From: Bacteroidales bacterium
Lineage (GTDB): Bacteria > Bacteroidota > Bacteroidia > Bacteroidales > F082
NCBI GenBank assembly: GCA_013141455.1
Contig: JABFQW010000021.1
Coordinates: 1-64,000 of the forward strand
Direction: 5' to 3'
Length of the DNA stretch: 64,000 bases
Both the position numbers and the translations under genes were made by a program. Numbering within the stretch: position 1 is the first letter of the stretch; each line of letters begins with the position of its first letter. The notes under the pieces are model-generated. The model worked only from the letters and a program-made list of their open reading frames with translations, made no database searches and was not told the origin of the DNA. Shown one piece after another: positions 34,526 to 42,308 of the stretch.

Positions 34526-35098
34526 TTAATAATTCAGCTGAACCCTGTTGATGAATAAATCAACGCGTGATTCGTTGTCATTTAACGAACTAAGCTCTGA
34601 TTCAAACTTCTCAGTATCAGTTACCCTGATATTGAGCGCGATATCCAATACTTTATTCATGATTGTAAATGCTGAATCAACTGTCATTTCACCTTTTTTA
34701 ACTTTACGTTTCAGGTGTTTTTCAATACGTTTTACTGCATCATAAATCACCGGTTTCGAGATAAGGGTTTTGGTGAGTGGATTTCCTGGTACAACGGCTT
34801 CCTGCGAAGTGTATTTTCCATCGAGCAGATAGAGCTTTTTGGCGATTGATTCGCCCAGGATGTGTTCTCCGGCTATATCAGTGGTAATCTGATCGAGTTC
34901 ATACTCACGGGGAAAACCCTGAAATTCGAACTTTGGTAATGCCTTTCCCGGAATTTCGGTCGGCGTATTGTTTGATGTTGATGCAAAGGCAAAAGTATCC
35001 TGCGCATACGGTTTATTCGAAATGAGGGTACACAATAAAAATATTGGGAAGATGATGCTTCTGATATTTCCTTTTTGTGGTAGTTTCATTGTATTCAT
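34526..35098 (-). CDS. exported protein of unknown function ahead of susC
   Basis: 190 residues from the ATG complementary to 35096-35098, just before a signal peptide (MKLPQKGNIRSIIFPIFLLCTLISNKPYAQ); nine more codons upstream are open. The mature part is small and helical after residue 100 (YDAVKRIEKHLKRKVKKGEMTVDSAFTIMNKVLDIALNIR) and contains a TTDIAGEHILGESIAKKLYLLDG stretch. No family is recognised. It lies 81 bp before susC on the same strand, after a 774-bp spacer, so it is probably the first gene of the susCD transcript and may be a periplasmic helper or sensor for that system. The susC start might also have its own promoter in the 81-bp gap. Confidence 0.7.
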   Translation of the reverse strand: MNTMKLPQKGNIRSIIFPIFLLCTLISNKPYAQDTFAFASTSNNTPTEIPGKALPKFEFQGFPREYELDQITTDIAGEHILGESIAKKLYLLDGKYTSQEAVVPGNPLTKTLISKPVIYDAVKRIEKHLKRKVKKGEMTVDSAFTIMNKVLDIALNIRVTDTEKFESELSSLNDNESRVDLFINRVQLNY

Positions 35099-35430
35099 GT
35101 TAGTTTTAGATTTAGGTTGTGACAACGTTGATGGAAATAATTAAATCGTAAATTTTGGTTCAACTTTTAATGAATATTGTATTTGTAGATTTCTGTGCAA
35201 AGGAACCCCGATAGTATTATTGGCATGTTAGCGAATTATTACAGAATTGTTAATTATGTAGAGTGATTCTGGATAAGCGCCTATTATATAACTTACAATA
35301 TGTCAATGGAATACTTGGGCTGACTATTTAGCGAGATCAAGCATTGGATCAAAATATATACTACCAAATCGCTATGTTTCAGAGGATAAATCTTAAAAAT
35401 CATTAAAATAAATCCGGCCCGGTCTTCATG

Positions 35431-35445
35431 TTAACATAATGTTAA
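35431..35445. promoter_or_regulatory. 15-bp palindrome, possible operator
   Basis: TTAACATAATGTTAA reads the same on both strands apart from the central base, in the spacer ahead of the exported-unknown/susCD unit. It could bind a dimeric regulator; no regulator gene is close by. Confidence 0.3.
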
Positions 35446-35493
35446 ATTATGCCTGTTTTGATTTAACAGCCATGGAAGTGAAACAAAGATTTA

Positions 35494-35628
35494 GTGAATG
35501 GGAAACGGAAAAAGCCATAACGAATCAATTTCATTTGGTTAGTAATTTTAGTTTTAACGCTTTCAGGACTATCGACGTTGAAAGGTCAGGTTAACCTCAT
35601 AGCATCCGAAGGTTCTGTCAGTGTATGA
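35494..35628 (+). pseudogene. remnant of an exported protein N-terminus
   Basis: In one frame the translation is VNGKRKKP, a TAA stop at 35518-35520, then RINFIWLVILVLTLSGLSTL KGQVNLIASEG and a second stop at 35626-35628. The hydrophobic core after a basic start, ending before GQ, is a good signal peptide, but there is no intact start-to-body frame. It is best read as the decayed beginning of a secreted protein; chance is possible. Confidence 0.35.
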
Positions 35629-35902
35629 TTTCTTATCTTTCGATATTGATTCACAAATAATTATTGCTCTCATTCATAAAAAAACATCGTCATTATCATT
35701 GCATAAAAGATAAAATAGTCTTAAATTTATAGCCTGTTTCTATCTTGAAAATTAATCTGGGAAAACCGTTTTTTTGAATGTCTGTGATAAAATTACTTTA
35801 CTGATCAGTCAACCTGAAACCCCGTTGGTTTAATATAACTACCCAAAATGGTGATATTAAATTGTTGAACAATATTGTCCTAATCATTTAAATATCAAGG
35901 TG

Positions 35903-36946
35903 ATGAAAAAGTTTTTACTTGTCATGCTATTATCAATCCCAGGACTGGGATTAATGGCGAATCCTATTGCGACCCCAATAGTTGAAATTTCGGAATTGTT
36001 GTTCCACCCTACAACAGGATGGCAGTTAGAACTGGAGTACCTGTATGCTGAACAGGAGTTATACCCAATCGATAGCATCTGGATTTGTTCGTCTTCCGGA
36101 CAATCAAAAATTATGCATTTTGATATTATTGGTGAGCAGGGTTTTCTCTTAATTTCGGCCGAAAGCTTGTTCGAAAATATAAGCATCCTGCCCGATGGCG
36201 ACTCCATTACGGTTGTTTCATTTATCAGGTATGAAGGGAAATGGACCGAACCTTATTGGAGTATGCTTGTTTTTGGTAATTATCAGAATGCCATCATCAG
36301 CAAACCAAAAGATGGACATTCCATAGCACGTAACCTAAATTATTATCAATTCAGCAAAGATAAAAGCCCGACTCCTGGCTCTGTGAATGATTCCTCAGGA
36401 ATGTGCGGAACCCTACATGGTGTCGTTTTCGATAACCAGAATCAACCGGTTTCGGAAAGAGATTTCCATTTCATCTATGATTTTGCTACCGATCAGGATG
36501 GTAATTATTCAACCCGACTGTTCTCGAATAACTTTAGCCAGAATTACATTCAGTATAAAGTAGATGCGTCTTATTTCAGTGCCGAAATGACTATGATCGA
36601 TGCTATGCTGGAACCAGATACCGTCATTAATTTCAATATCAATCTGACAGACAGTTTGTTGGCAGGATTGGATGAACAAAAGTACGTACAGCAATTTCCG
36701 GTAAAGATTTATCCAAATCCCATTAACTGCTCAGCAATATTGAAATTTGAAATTGATTTACCTGTTAAAACTTCCGGTATTCGGGTTACCCTGGTGAATG
36801 CAGAAGGTAAAATCATCGAAACAATGAAGCTATCAGAAACTTCCGGTGAAATGAAAATGCCTGCTGCTGCCGGTTGGTATGCGCTCAATATTTTGATGGA
36901 TAACATCTTGTTGTCATCAAATCCAATCATCGTCAGGAATGATTAG
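35903..36946 (+). CDS. secreted T9SS cargo protein of unknown function
   Basis: 347 residues from the ATG at 35903 (the codon before it is GTG). Signal peptide about 1-20 (ends LGLMA). Residues 25-140 form a beta-rich domain (ISELLFHPTTGWQLELEYL, FVRYEG-like segments) similar in feel to lamin-tail-type or adhesive beta sandwiches; about 160-255 resembles a carboxypeptidase-regulatory beta sandwich (GTLHGVVFDNQNQPVSERDFHF, DQDGNYSTRLFSNNF); the end (VKIYPNPINCSAILKFEID, GWYALNILMDNILLSSNPIIV) is a type IX sorting tail. The last 8 bp overlap the next gene, so the two are translationally coupled. Confidence 0.8.
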   Translation: MKKFLLVMLLSIPGLGLMANPIATPIVEISELLFHPTTGWQLELEYLYAEQELYPIDSIWICSSSGQSKIMHFDIIGEQGFLLISAESLFENISILPDGDSITVVSFIRYEGKWTEPYWSMLVFGNYQNAIISKPKDGHSIARNLNYYQFSKDKSPTPGSVNDSSGMCGTLHGVVFDNQNQPVSERDFHFIYDFATDQDGNYSTRLFSNNFSQNYIQYKVDASYFSAEMTMIDAMLEPDTVINFNINLTDSLLAGLDEQKYVQQFPVKIYPNPINCSAILKFEIDLPVKTSGIRVTLVNAEGKIIETMKLSETSGEMKMPAAAGWYALNILMDNILLSSNPIIVRND

Positions 36947-37481
36947 GGCGTTGTTGTTGGTTTTCGTGCAATTGCCGCTCCTGCTGACGGCACAAAACAG
37001 ATTTCAGTTTATCGCTGAAAAAATTGATTTTACCCTGAATGCTTCCAGGTTTTCGACGAATGGTATATATGAGTTTGTAAACAACAGCGACCACGAACTG
37101 GAGCAAGCCATCGTTTTTCCCTTTTCAATCCATGCCGATTCGGTTTTGGTGAAACGGGTTTATAATCTCACCTATAATAAGTTTATAAACTTTCAGCAAA
37201 ATAACCATAGTATCGTATTCAGAATGACCATTTTACCAACAGATACAGTAAAACTTAATCTGGCTTATTCCCAAAAAACCGGGATTGAAAATGTTTACAT
37301 TCTTCGTTCGACCCAAACCTGGAATAAGCCGTTGCAGAAGGCCGTCTATTCGCTATCGTATGACGATTCTATTGATATCGACAGTGTTTCATTACAGCCC
37401 GATTCCATCGTTGGTCATGTTTATTACTGGGCGAAAACTAATTTCTTCCCAAAAGACGATTTTACAGTCAGGATAAAATAA
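36939..37481 (+). CDS. exported protein of unknown function, coupled to the T9SS cargo gene
   Basis: A 180-residue protein whose ATG lies inside the end of the preceding gene (8-bp overlap). Signal peptide 1-18 (ends LLTAQ). The rest is one beta-rich domain (FQFIAEKIDFTLNASRFSTNGIYEFVNNSDHELEQAIVFPFSIHADSVLVKRVYNLTY), with alternating strands that look like an immunoglobulin-like or vault-inter-alpha-type fold. No sorting tail is present, so unlike its neighbour it should stay in the periplasm. It may be a partner or chaperone of the cargo protein (inference). Confidence 0.65.
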   Translation: MIRALLLVFVQLPLLLTAQNRFQFIAEKIDFTLNASRFSTNGIYEFVNNSDHELEQAIVFPFSIHADSVLVKRVYNLTYNKFINFQQNNHSIVFRMTILPTDTVKLNLAYSQKTGIENVYILRSTQTWNKPLQKAVYSLSYDDSIDIDSVSLQPDSIVGHVYYWAKTNFFPKDDFTVRIK

Positions 37482-37566
37482 TAGCAGGATGGGATCTGAG
37501 TTTTTGGTTGTAAGACACTGCTGAAGGCTCGCCAATTGGCTGAAATATAAACTCGAAACACACACT

Positions 37567-37598
37567 TTTGCCGGTAAAGCAGCAAAAGCGTACTTTTA
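37567..37598 (+). promoter_or_regulatory. promoter of pdxJ
   Basis: TTTG (37567-37570), 20-bp spacer, TACTTTTA (37591-37598; last base differs from consensus). The leader would be about 12 nt. Confidence 0.55.
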
Positions 37599-37614
37599 CA
37601 GCAAATCACAAACT

Positions 37615-38331
37615 ATGATTCATTTAAGTGTAAATATCAATAAAATTGCCACGTTGCGGAATGCGCGGGGCGGTAATGTTCCTGATGTTCAAAAGTTTGC
37701 CATCGATTGCGAACGCTATGGTGCATTGGGTATAACAGTACACCCCCGACCCGACCAACGGCATATCACCTTTCGGGATGTGGAACTGCTGCGTCCGATC
37801 GTGAAAACCGAATTCAATATCGAAGGTTATCCAACCCAACAATTTATCGAACTGGTGATAACAAACAAGGCCGATCAGGTTACCCTGGTTCCCGACAAGC
37901 CAGGTCAACTCACCTCCGACCATGGCTGGGATATCAAGAATAATATGGATGAATTGAAGAGGATCATTGCTCTGTTTAAAAAAAATGGTGTTCGTACTTC
38001 TATCTTCGTTGATCCCGATCCGGAAATAATTAAACTTGCCCCTGAAACCGGAACCGATCGTATTGAACTTTACACGGAAAGCTATGCACGATTATATCCC
38101 GAAAACAAAGAATTAGCCATCAAACCATATATTAATGCTGCTGAAACGGCTGTTGCACTTGGAATTGGCATCAATGCGGGTCACGATCTGAGTCTGGAAA
38201 ACCTTCAGTATTTTGCCAAAAACATTCCCGGTTTGTTAGAAGTTTCCATCGGTCACGCCCTCATCAGCGAGGCTTTGTATTATGGCATCGAGAATACCAT
38301 TCAGTTGTATAACAGACAGTTGAAAGGATAA
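37615..38331 (+). CDS. pdxJ: pyridoxine 5'-phosphate synthase
   Basis: A 238-residue TIM-barrel enzyme joining 1-deoxyxylulose 5-phosphate and 3-amino-2-oxopropyl phosphate to make pyridoxine phosphate, the source of PLP. Family text is clear: LSVNINKIATLRNARGGNVPDV (2-23), GITVHPRPDQRHITFRDV (36-53), FNIEGYPTQQF, VTLVPDKPGQLTSDHGWD (85-102), SIFVDPDPEIIKLAPETGTDRIELYTESYA, and GINAGHDLSLENLQYFAKNIPGLLEVSIGHALISEALYYG at the end. Length matches the family. The stop lies 1 bp from the stop of the convergent M28 gene. Confidence 0.97.
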   Translation: MIHLSVNINKIATLRNARGGNVPDVQKFAIDCERYGALGITVHPRPDQRHITFRDVELLRPIVKTEFNIEGYPTQQFIELVITNKADQVTLVPDKPGQLTSDHGWDIKNNMDELKRIIALFKKNGVRTSIFVDPDPEIIKLAPETGTDRIELYTESYARLYPENKELAIKPYINAAETAVALGIGINAGHDLSLENLQYFAKNIPGLLEVSIGHALISEALYYGIENTIQLYNRQLKG

Positions 38332-38332
38332 T

Positions 38333-39334
38333 TTACTCCTGGTAAATCACATGCACCAACACATCGCCAACCATCCCCAGAGTAACCGGATCGATTTGTT
38401 CAAGATTATCGTTTGTGGTGTGCCAGTGTTCATAAAAGGTTTCGTTTGAACTATTCCTGTCAAGATGGATAATATCGATGGTCGGGATTTTTGCAATCTC
38501 GTTGATTGGCAAATGATCGTCGTCGGTTGCTGACCCCGGATTGTTCACAAATGATTCGTCATAGCCCAGATCGTATGCAACGCTCCAAACCTTGTCAACC
38601 ACCCAGGATGCATATTGCATTGAGAAATATTCACGGGGGAAAATGGCATTTTTCGCGCCAACCATATCAAGCAGAATCCCAAAACGGGCATCGTAACCCG
38701 GGACATGCGGGTTTGCTGCCCAATGCTGCGATCCTAATGCCCAGAAGTTATCGTCGCCACCCGTACGTTCTTCGGTGGGCGGACCATAATCTTCCAGATC
38801 GAACAAAACGATATCAATTCCGATTGAAACATCAATAGGATGAAGCTTAAGCTGACGCGCCAATTCAATCAGCACACCCACACCACTCGCCCCGTCGTTT
38901 GCGCCGTCAATGGGTTTGCGGTGATTGGCCGGATCAGGATCATGATCGCCAAATGGCCTTGAGTCCCAGTGCGAGGAAAGTAAAATTCTTTTTTTTGCCA
39001 GCGGGTTGAACGATGCAATGATGTTTTTTCCGTCAAAGGAAGTCTTGTTATAAACGCGTGCCCTGAAATCCTGAACAATTATCTTATCGGCATAGGAACC
39101 TAATTTAGAGCCAAGCCATGCACTGCATTGCCGGTGTGCCTCAGTACCCGGAACCCTTGGTCCGAAAGCCGTTTGATGCGCCACAAACTGATAGGCTGAA
39201 TCGGCATTGAAAACAGGCATCTGAACAATCTTTTCGGGTTTTTTTGTTTGTTTTACACTCGTTTTCCGGCTTGTGCCATTGCAGGCAGATAATAGAACTA
39301 TTATTACAGAAGCAACTATTACGTGGTATTTCAT
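38333..39334 (-). CDS. M28-family lipoprotein: aminopeptidase or glutaminyl-peptide cyclotransferase
   Basis: 333 residues from the ATG complementary to 39332-39334. Lipoprotein signal with lipobox LLSAC (Cys about 18). The zinc-peptidase-like domain shows ILLSSHWDSRPFGDHDPDPANHRKPIDGANDGASGVGVLIELA (metal Asp in DGANDGASG), VLFDLEDYGPP (Glu), FGILLDMVGAKNAIFPREYFS, ATDDDHLPINEIAKIPTIDIIHLD and the last ligand in EHWHTTNDNLEQI. The FGDHDPDPANHRKPI and single-zinc style of the D/E/H set resemble bacterial glutaminyl cyclases of the M28 fold, which close N-terminal Gln into pyroglutamate on exported proteins, a common event in Bacteroidota; aminopeptidase activity cannot be ruled out. Confidence 0.85.
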   Translation of the reverse strand: MKYHVIVASVIIVLLSACNGTSRKTSVKQTKKPEKIVQMPVFNADSAYQFVAHQTAFGPRVPGTEAHRQCSAWLGSKLGSYADKIIVQDFRARVYNKTSFDGKNIIASFNPLAKKRILLSSHWDSRPFGDHDPDPANHRKPIDGANDGASGVGVLIELARQLKLHPIDVSIGIDIVLFDLEDYGPPTEERTGGDDNFWALGSQHWAANPHVPGYDARFGILLDMVGAKNAIFPREYFSMQYASWVVDKVWSVAYDLGYDESFVNNPGSATDDDHLPINEIAKIPTIDIIHLDRNSSNETFYEHWHTTNDNLEQIDPVTLGMVGDVLVHVIYQE

Positions 39335-39358
39335 AATCAATGGTGATGTTATTTCGGG

Positions 39359-39389
39359 CAAAAGTAAACAAGATTATTGTGAAAGCAGA
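39359..39389 (-). promoter_or_regulatory. promoter of the M28 gene
   Basis: On the minus strand: TCTG (39389-39386), 19-bp spacer, TACTTTTG (39366-39359). One mismatch in the -33 word; leader about 20 nt. Confidence 0.55.
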
Positions 39390-39395
39390 AGTAAT

Positions 39396-39500
39396 TTGAA
39401 ACCCTGAAACCTGAAACTCTTGAAACCTGGAACTCTTCGTACCTGAAACCCTTCAAACCTGAAACTTGAAACTCTTCAAACCTGAAACCCTTCAACCCTC
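39396..39500. repeat. degenerate tandem array of CCTGAAAC / CTTCAAAC words
   Basis: About ten imperfect units built from CCTGAAAC, CTTGAAAC and CTTCAAAC across some 105 bp. A 24-bp block (39442-39465) is exactly repeated at 12891-12914. Not a CRISPR: units are short, uneven and without spacers. Confidence 0.75.
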
Positions 39501-39541
39501 CTCCATTCACCGACAATATTCGCCATCTTACCTATTTTATG

Positions 39542-39572
39542 TTTACGTCAATAGTTGGTTATTATACATTTG
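39542..39572 (+). promoter_or_regulatory. promoter of the LiaF-like/LytS/LytTR operon
   Basis: TTTA (39542-39545), 19-bp spacer, TACATTTG (39565-39572): one mismatch. Transcription would start near 39577, leaving a 50-nt leader. Confidence 0.65.
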
Positions 39573-39627
39573 CCTCAGATTCATTGTTGAATCGATTGAA
39601 ATTAGAAAATTTTAAAACGTAATTAAA

Positions 39628-40371
39628 ATGGAAACCAAAAACACTTCAATTGACAGACGTCTGGTGGCAGGTTTACTGCTCATAGCGGCAGGCGGCATGC
39701 TGTTACTCGATAAAGCCGGACTATTACCTTTCGATTTGGCCTATTACATTTTCTCATGGAAAACATTACTGATAGGTATTGGCCTTATAACACTCACCAA
39801 CCGTGAAAACCGTGTAACAGGGTATATACTTATCGGACTTGGACTCCTGTTCTGGCTACCCGAACTGATGGATCACAGTATCCGTCTGAGCGCCGTTTTC
39901 TGGCCCGCTGTATTGATCGGCATTGGTATTTTGATCATATCACGTAAAAACGAAAGAAAGTTCCAATTACCCGAAGATATCAAATTTGCTGAAAGATCAG
40001 ATTCGAACCCAAAAGGTGAACCTTCGAGCCGGACATCAGATTATATCGATGAACTGGCCGTGTTTGGCGGAGGAAACGTACGTGTTTCAAGTGAGAATTT
40101 CAGGGGGGGTCGTATAACCGCCATTTTCGGAGGATCTGACATTGATCTTAAACATGCAAAACCTGCCGATCCTTGTTCGATTGATTTATTCATCTTGTTT
40201 GGCGGCTCCAAACTCATATTGCCCGAAGACTGGGAAGTAAAATCGGAAGTGGTTTCAATTTTTGGCGGATCGAGTGATAAAAGGGTTTTCCCGGCAGTAA
40301 GAAACATCGATAAACTGTTGGTTGTTAAAGGAGTTGTATTATTCGGCGGGGTCGAAATCAAAAGTTATTAA
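39628..40371 (+). CDS. LiaF/LiaI-like membrane protein (cell-wall stress type)
   Basis: A 247-residue protein. The N-terminal third holds four closely packed membrane segments (about 12-30, 36-54, 60-78, 85-105: LVAGLLLIAAGGMLLLDKAGLLPF and on), as in the DUF5668/LiaI-LiaF-TM region; the C-terminal part (about 145-247) is a beta-helical LiaF-like domain with repeats AVFGGGNVRVSSENFRGGRITAIFGGSDIDLKHA, DLFILFGGSKLILPEDWEVKSEVVSIFGGSSD and VVLFGGVEIKSY. In Firmicutes LiaF restrains a kinase that senses envelope damage; here it comes 44 bp before a LytS-type kinase gene, which suggests a like role. Confidence 0.85.
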   Translation: METKNTSIDRRLVAGLLLIAAGGMLLLDKAGLLPFDLAYYIFSWKTLLIGIGLITLTNRENRVTGYILIGLGLLFWLPELMDHSIRLSAVFWPAVLIGIGILIISRKNERKFQLPEDIKFAERSDSNPKGEPSSRTSDYIDELAVFGGGNVRVSSENFRGGRITAIFGGSDIDLKHAKPADPCSIDLFILFGGSKLILPEDWEVKSEVVSIFGGSSDKRVFPAVRNIDKLLVVKGVVLFGGVEIKSY

Positions 40372-40415
40372 TCGCTTTTAACCGGCCTCCTTAAACAACA
40401 AAACAGCAATAAACT

Positions 40416-41474
40416 ATGCCCAATCCATTTTCGAAAAACCGTAATTATATGATGATTTATATGGTCGTTTGGGCAGCGCTTATGCTCATCCAAACGGCCA
40501 TTTTAAATTATTATCAGGATATTGACCTGTTCGCGAGCCTAACCGATGCTGTTGTTTTCAATGCCTTGTTTGCACTCATCGGATTCAATCTCTGGTACGT
40601 TTTGCGCTACAATCTTAAAGACAAACAGAGTCTGTTCGATATCATCACCAACCATTTAATTGCTTCAATCATCACGATTGCCTTGTGGTTAAGCTCAGGA
40701 TATTTCATTGTATCGAGCCTCGAAGCCACGAATACCGCATATCTTGAGTTTTTAAACAATTCGTTGCCCTGGCGCGTAATCATCGGATCATTTTTCTATC
40801 TGATTTATGTTTTGCTTTATTATATGATTTTGTATTATGAAGACCTCCAGCAAAAACTTAAATCAGAAGCCACCCTGAATAACCTCGTGAAAGAAGCCGA
40901 GCTAAATGCCCTGAAATCGCAGATTAACCCGCACTTTTTGTTCAACAGCCTCAATTCGATCAGTTCACTTACCATGACAAGCCCCGAGAAAGCGCAGGAA
41001 ATGGTGATCAAACTCTCCGATTTTTTACGTTATTCGCTGAGTCACGACAAGAATGAAACCACCACGCTGCGCAAGGAACTTGAGAATACCGAGCGTTATC
41101 TCGATATCGAAAAAGTGAGGTTCGGTCGCCGGTTGCGTTACGAGTCGCATGTGCCCGAAAGCTGTCTCGATGTCAGGTTACCAAATATGATTCTGCAACC
41201 TTTGTTCGAAAACGCCATCAAACACGGTGTTTACAACAGTACCGAGGAGGTGTTGGTCGAACTCAGATGCATACCCAACGATGACTATCTCGAACTGCAT
41301 ATCACCAATGATTTCGATCCGGAAGCCGTCCGACCGAAAGGTGAAGGGATAGGATTGAAAAACATTAAAAACAGGCTCGAGATATTGTACAAATGTTCCG
41401 ACTTACTCGAAATTAACTTTGGGAAAATTGAATTTGAAGTAATTTTACGCATTCCGAAAATCTCAACACGATGA
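40416..41474 (+). CDS. LytS/YehU-type sensor histidine kinase
   Basis: A 352-residue kinase with four membrane segments in the first 140 residues (LIQTAILNYY, VFNALFALIGFNLWYVL, IITIALWLSSGYFIV, VIIGSFFYLIYVLLYYMILYY) and no periplasmic domain. The His_kinase core has the phospho-acceptor in LKSQINPHFLFNSLNSISSL (about 167-186), and the ATP-binding part shows MILQPLFENAIKHGV and GEGIGLKNIKNRLEILY. With no extracellular sensor of its own it probably listens through its membrane part or through the LiaF-like protein encoded just upstream. Its end overlaps the regulator gene by 4 bp (ATGA). Confidence 0.93.
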   Translation: MPNPFSKNRNYMMIYMVVWAALMLIQTAILNYYQDIDLFASLTDAVVFNALFALIGFNLWYVLRYNLKDKQSLFDIITNHLIASIITIALWLSSGYFIVSSLEATNTAYLEFLNNSLPWRVIIGSFFYLIYVLLYYMILYYEDLQQKLKSEATLNNLVKEAELNALKSQINPHFLFNSLNSISSLTMTSPEKAQEMVIKLSDFLRYSLSHDKNETTTLRKELENTERYLDIEKVRFGRRLRYESHVPESCLDVRLPNMILQPLFENAIKHGVYNSTEEVLVELRCIPNDDYLELHITNDFDPEAVRPKGEGIGLKNIKNRLEILYKCSDLLEINFGKIEFEVILRIPKISTR

Positions 41475-42226
41475 ATACGAAAATACGCACCCTGCTGATC
41501 GAAGACGAGGAACCGGCACGCAATCTGTTACGGGCTTTTCTCGAGAGCTTCGAAGAGATTGATATAATCGGCGAATGTTCCGATGGTTTCAGTGGGTTGA
41601 AAGCCATCAACGAGAACCATCCCGACCTGATTTTCCTCGATATTCAGATGCCAAAACTCACCGGTTTCGAGATGCTCGAACTTCTCGACACCTTGCCCGA
41701 AGTGGTTTTCACGACAGCTTACGATCAGTTTGCCTTGCAGGCCTTTGAACTGAATGCCGTCGATTACCTGATGAAACCTTTTGCCAAACAACGACTTCGT
41801 CAGGCTGTGGATAAGGTAGTCGAACGGTTCAAGTCGAAAATAAGCGGCATCCCTGAAGTGCGTAAATTGGTTGAAACCGTGCACGATAAAACCCAATCTA
41901 TCGACAGGATCGTGGTCAAATCAGGGTCAAAAATTCACATCATCCCCATCGACAGCATCGAACACCTCGAAGCACAGGACGATTATGTGATGATCTATTG
42001 TACCGAAGGCCGTTTCATGAAAAAAGAAACGCTGACCTACCTCGAACGTAACCTGCCCGATGACCGATTCATCCGAATTCATCGTTCCCACATCGTGAAT
42101 ATCAACCAGATACAACGCATGGAACAATACGGAAAAGAAAGCTATCTGCTCATTCTGAAGAACGGTAACCAGGTGAATGTGAGTAAAAGCAGGATAAAAG
42201 AGCTGAAGCTGGAGCTTGGATTTTAG
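41471..42226 (+). CDS. LytTR response regulator
   Basis: A 251-residue regulator translated from an ATGA overlap with its kinase. The receiver (about 1-120) has the acidic pair in LLIEDEEPARN, phospho-Asp in PDLIFLDIQMPKLTGFE (about 58) and MKPF with the conserved Lys (about 108). The LytTR DNA-binding domain (about 145-250) shows DRIVVKSGSKIHIIPIDSIEHLEAQDDYVMIY, FIRIHRSHIVNINQI and VNVSKSRIKELK. Targets are unknown; self-control of the operon is likely but no operator was recognised. Confidence 0.95.
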   Translation: MNTKIRTLLIEDEEPARNLLRAFLESFEEIDIIGECSDGFSGLKAINENHPDLIFLDIQMPKLTGFEMLELLDTLPEVVFTTAYDQFALQAFELNAVDYLMKPFAKQRLRQAVDKVVERFKSKISGIPEVRKLVETVHDKTQSIDRIVVKSGSKIHIIPIDSIEHLEAQDDYVMIYCTEGRFMKKETLTYLERNLPDDRFIRIHRSHIVNINQIQRMEQYGKESYLLILKNGNQVNVSKSRIKELKLELGF

Positions 42227-42308
42227 GAAGAGAAGAGAACGGAGTCGGAAGACGGAAGACCGGAGACAGAAGTAACAATATTAACCTATAACAAATCCTA
42301 TTGCAGTT

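Larger units (their letters stand above)
35126..35902. other. long divergent spacer with palindromes and a dead gene fragment
   Basis: 774 bp between the leftward susCD unit and a rightward cargo gene. Contents: a perfect 15-bp palindrome at 35431-35445 (TTAACATAATGTTAA), a 13-bp one at 35861-35873 (ATTGTTGAACAAT), and a degenerate signal-peptide fragment (35494-35628). No clear consensus promoter was found for either side. Its A+T content is higher than in the genes around it. Confidence 0.5.

Noticed and set aside
39396-39500. Possible CRISPR array
   Set aside because: Units are 8-12 bp, imperfect and adjacent, with no unique spacers and no cas genes in the window.
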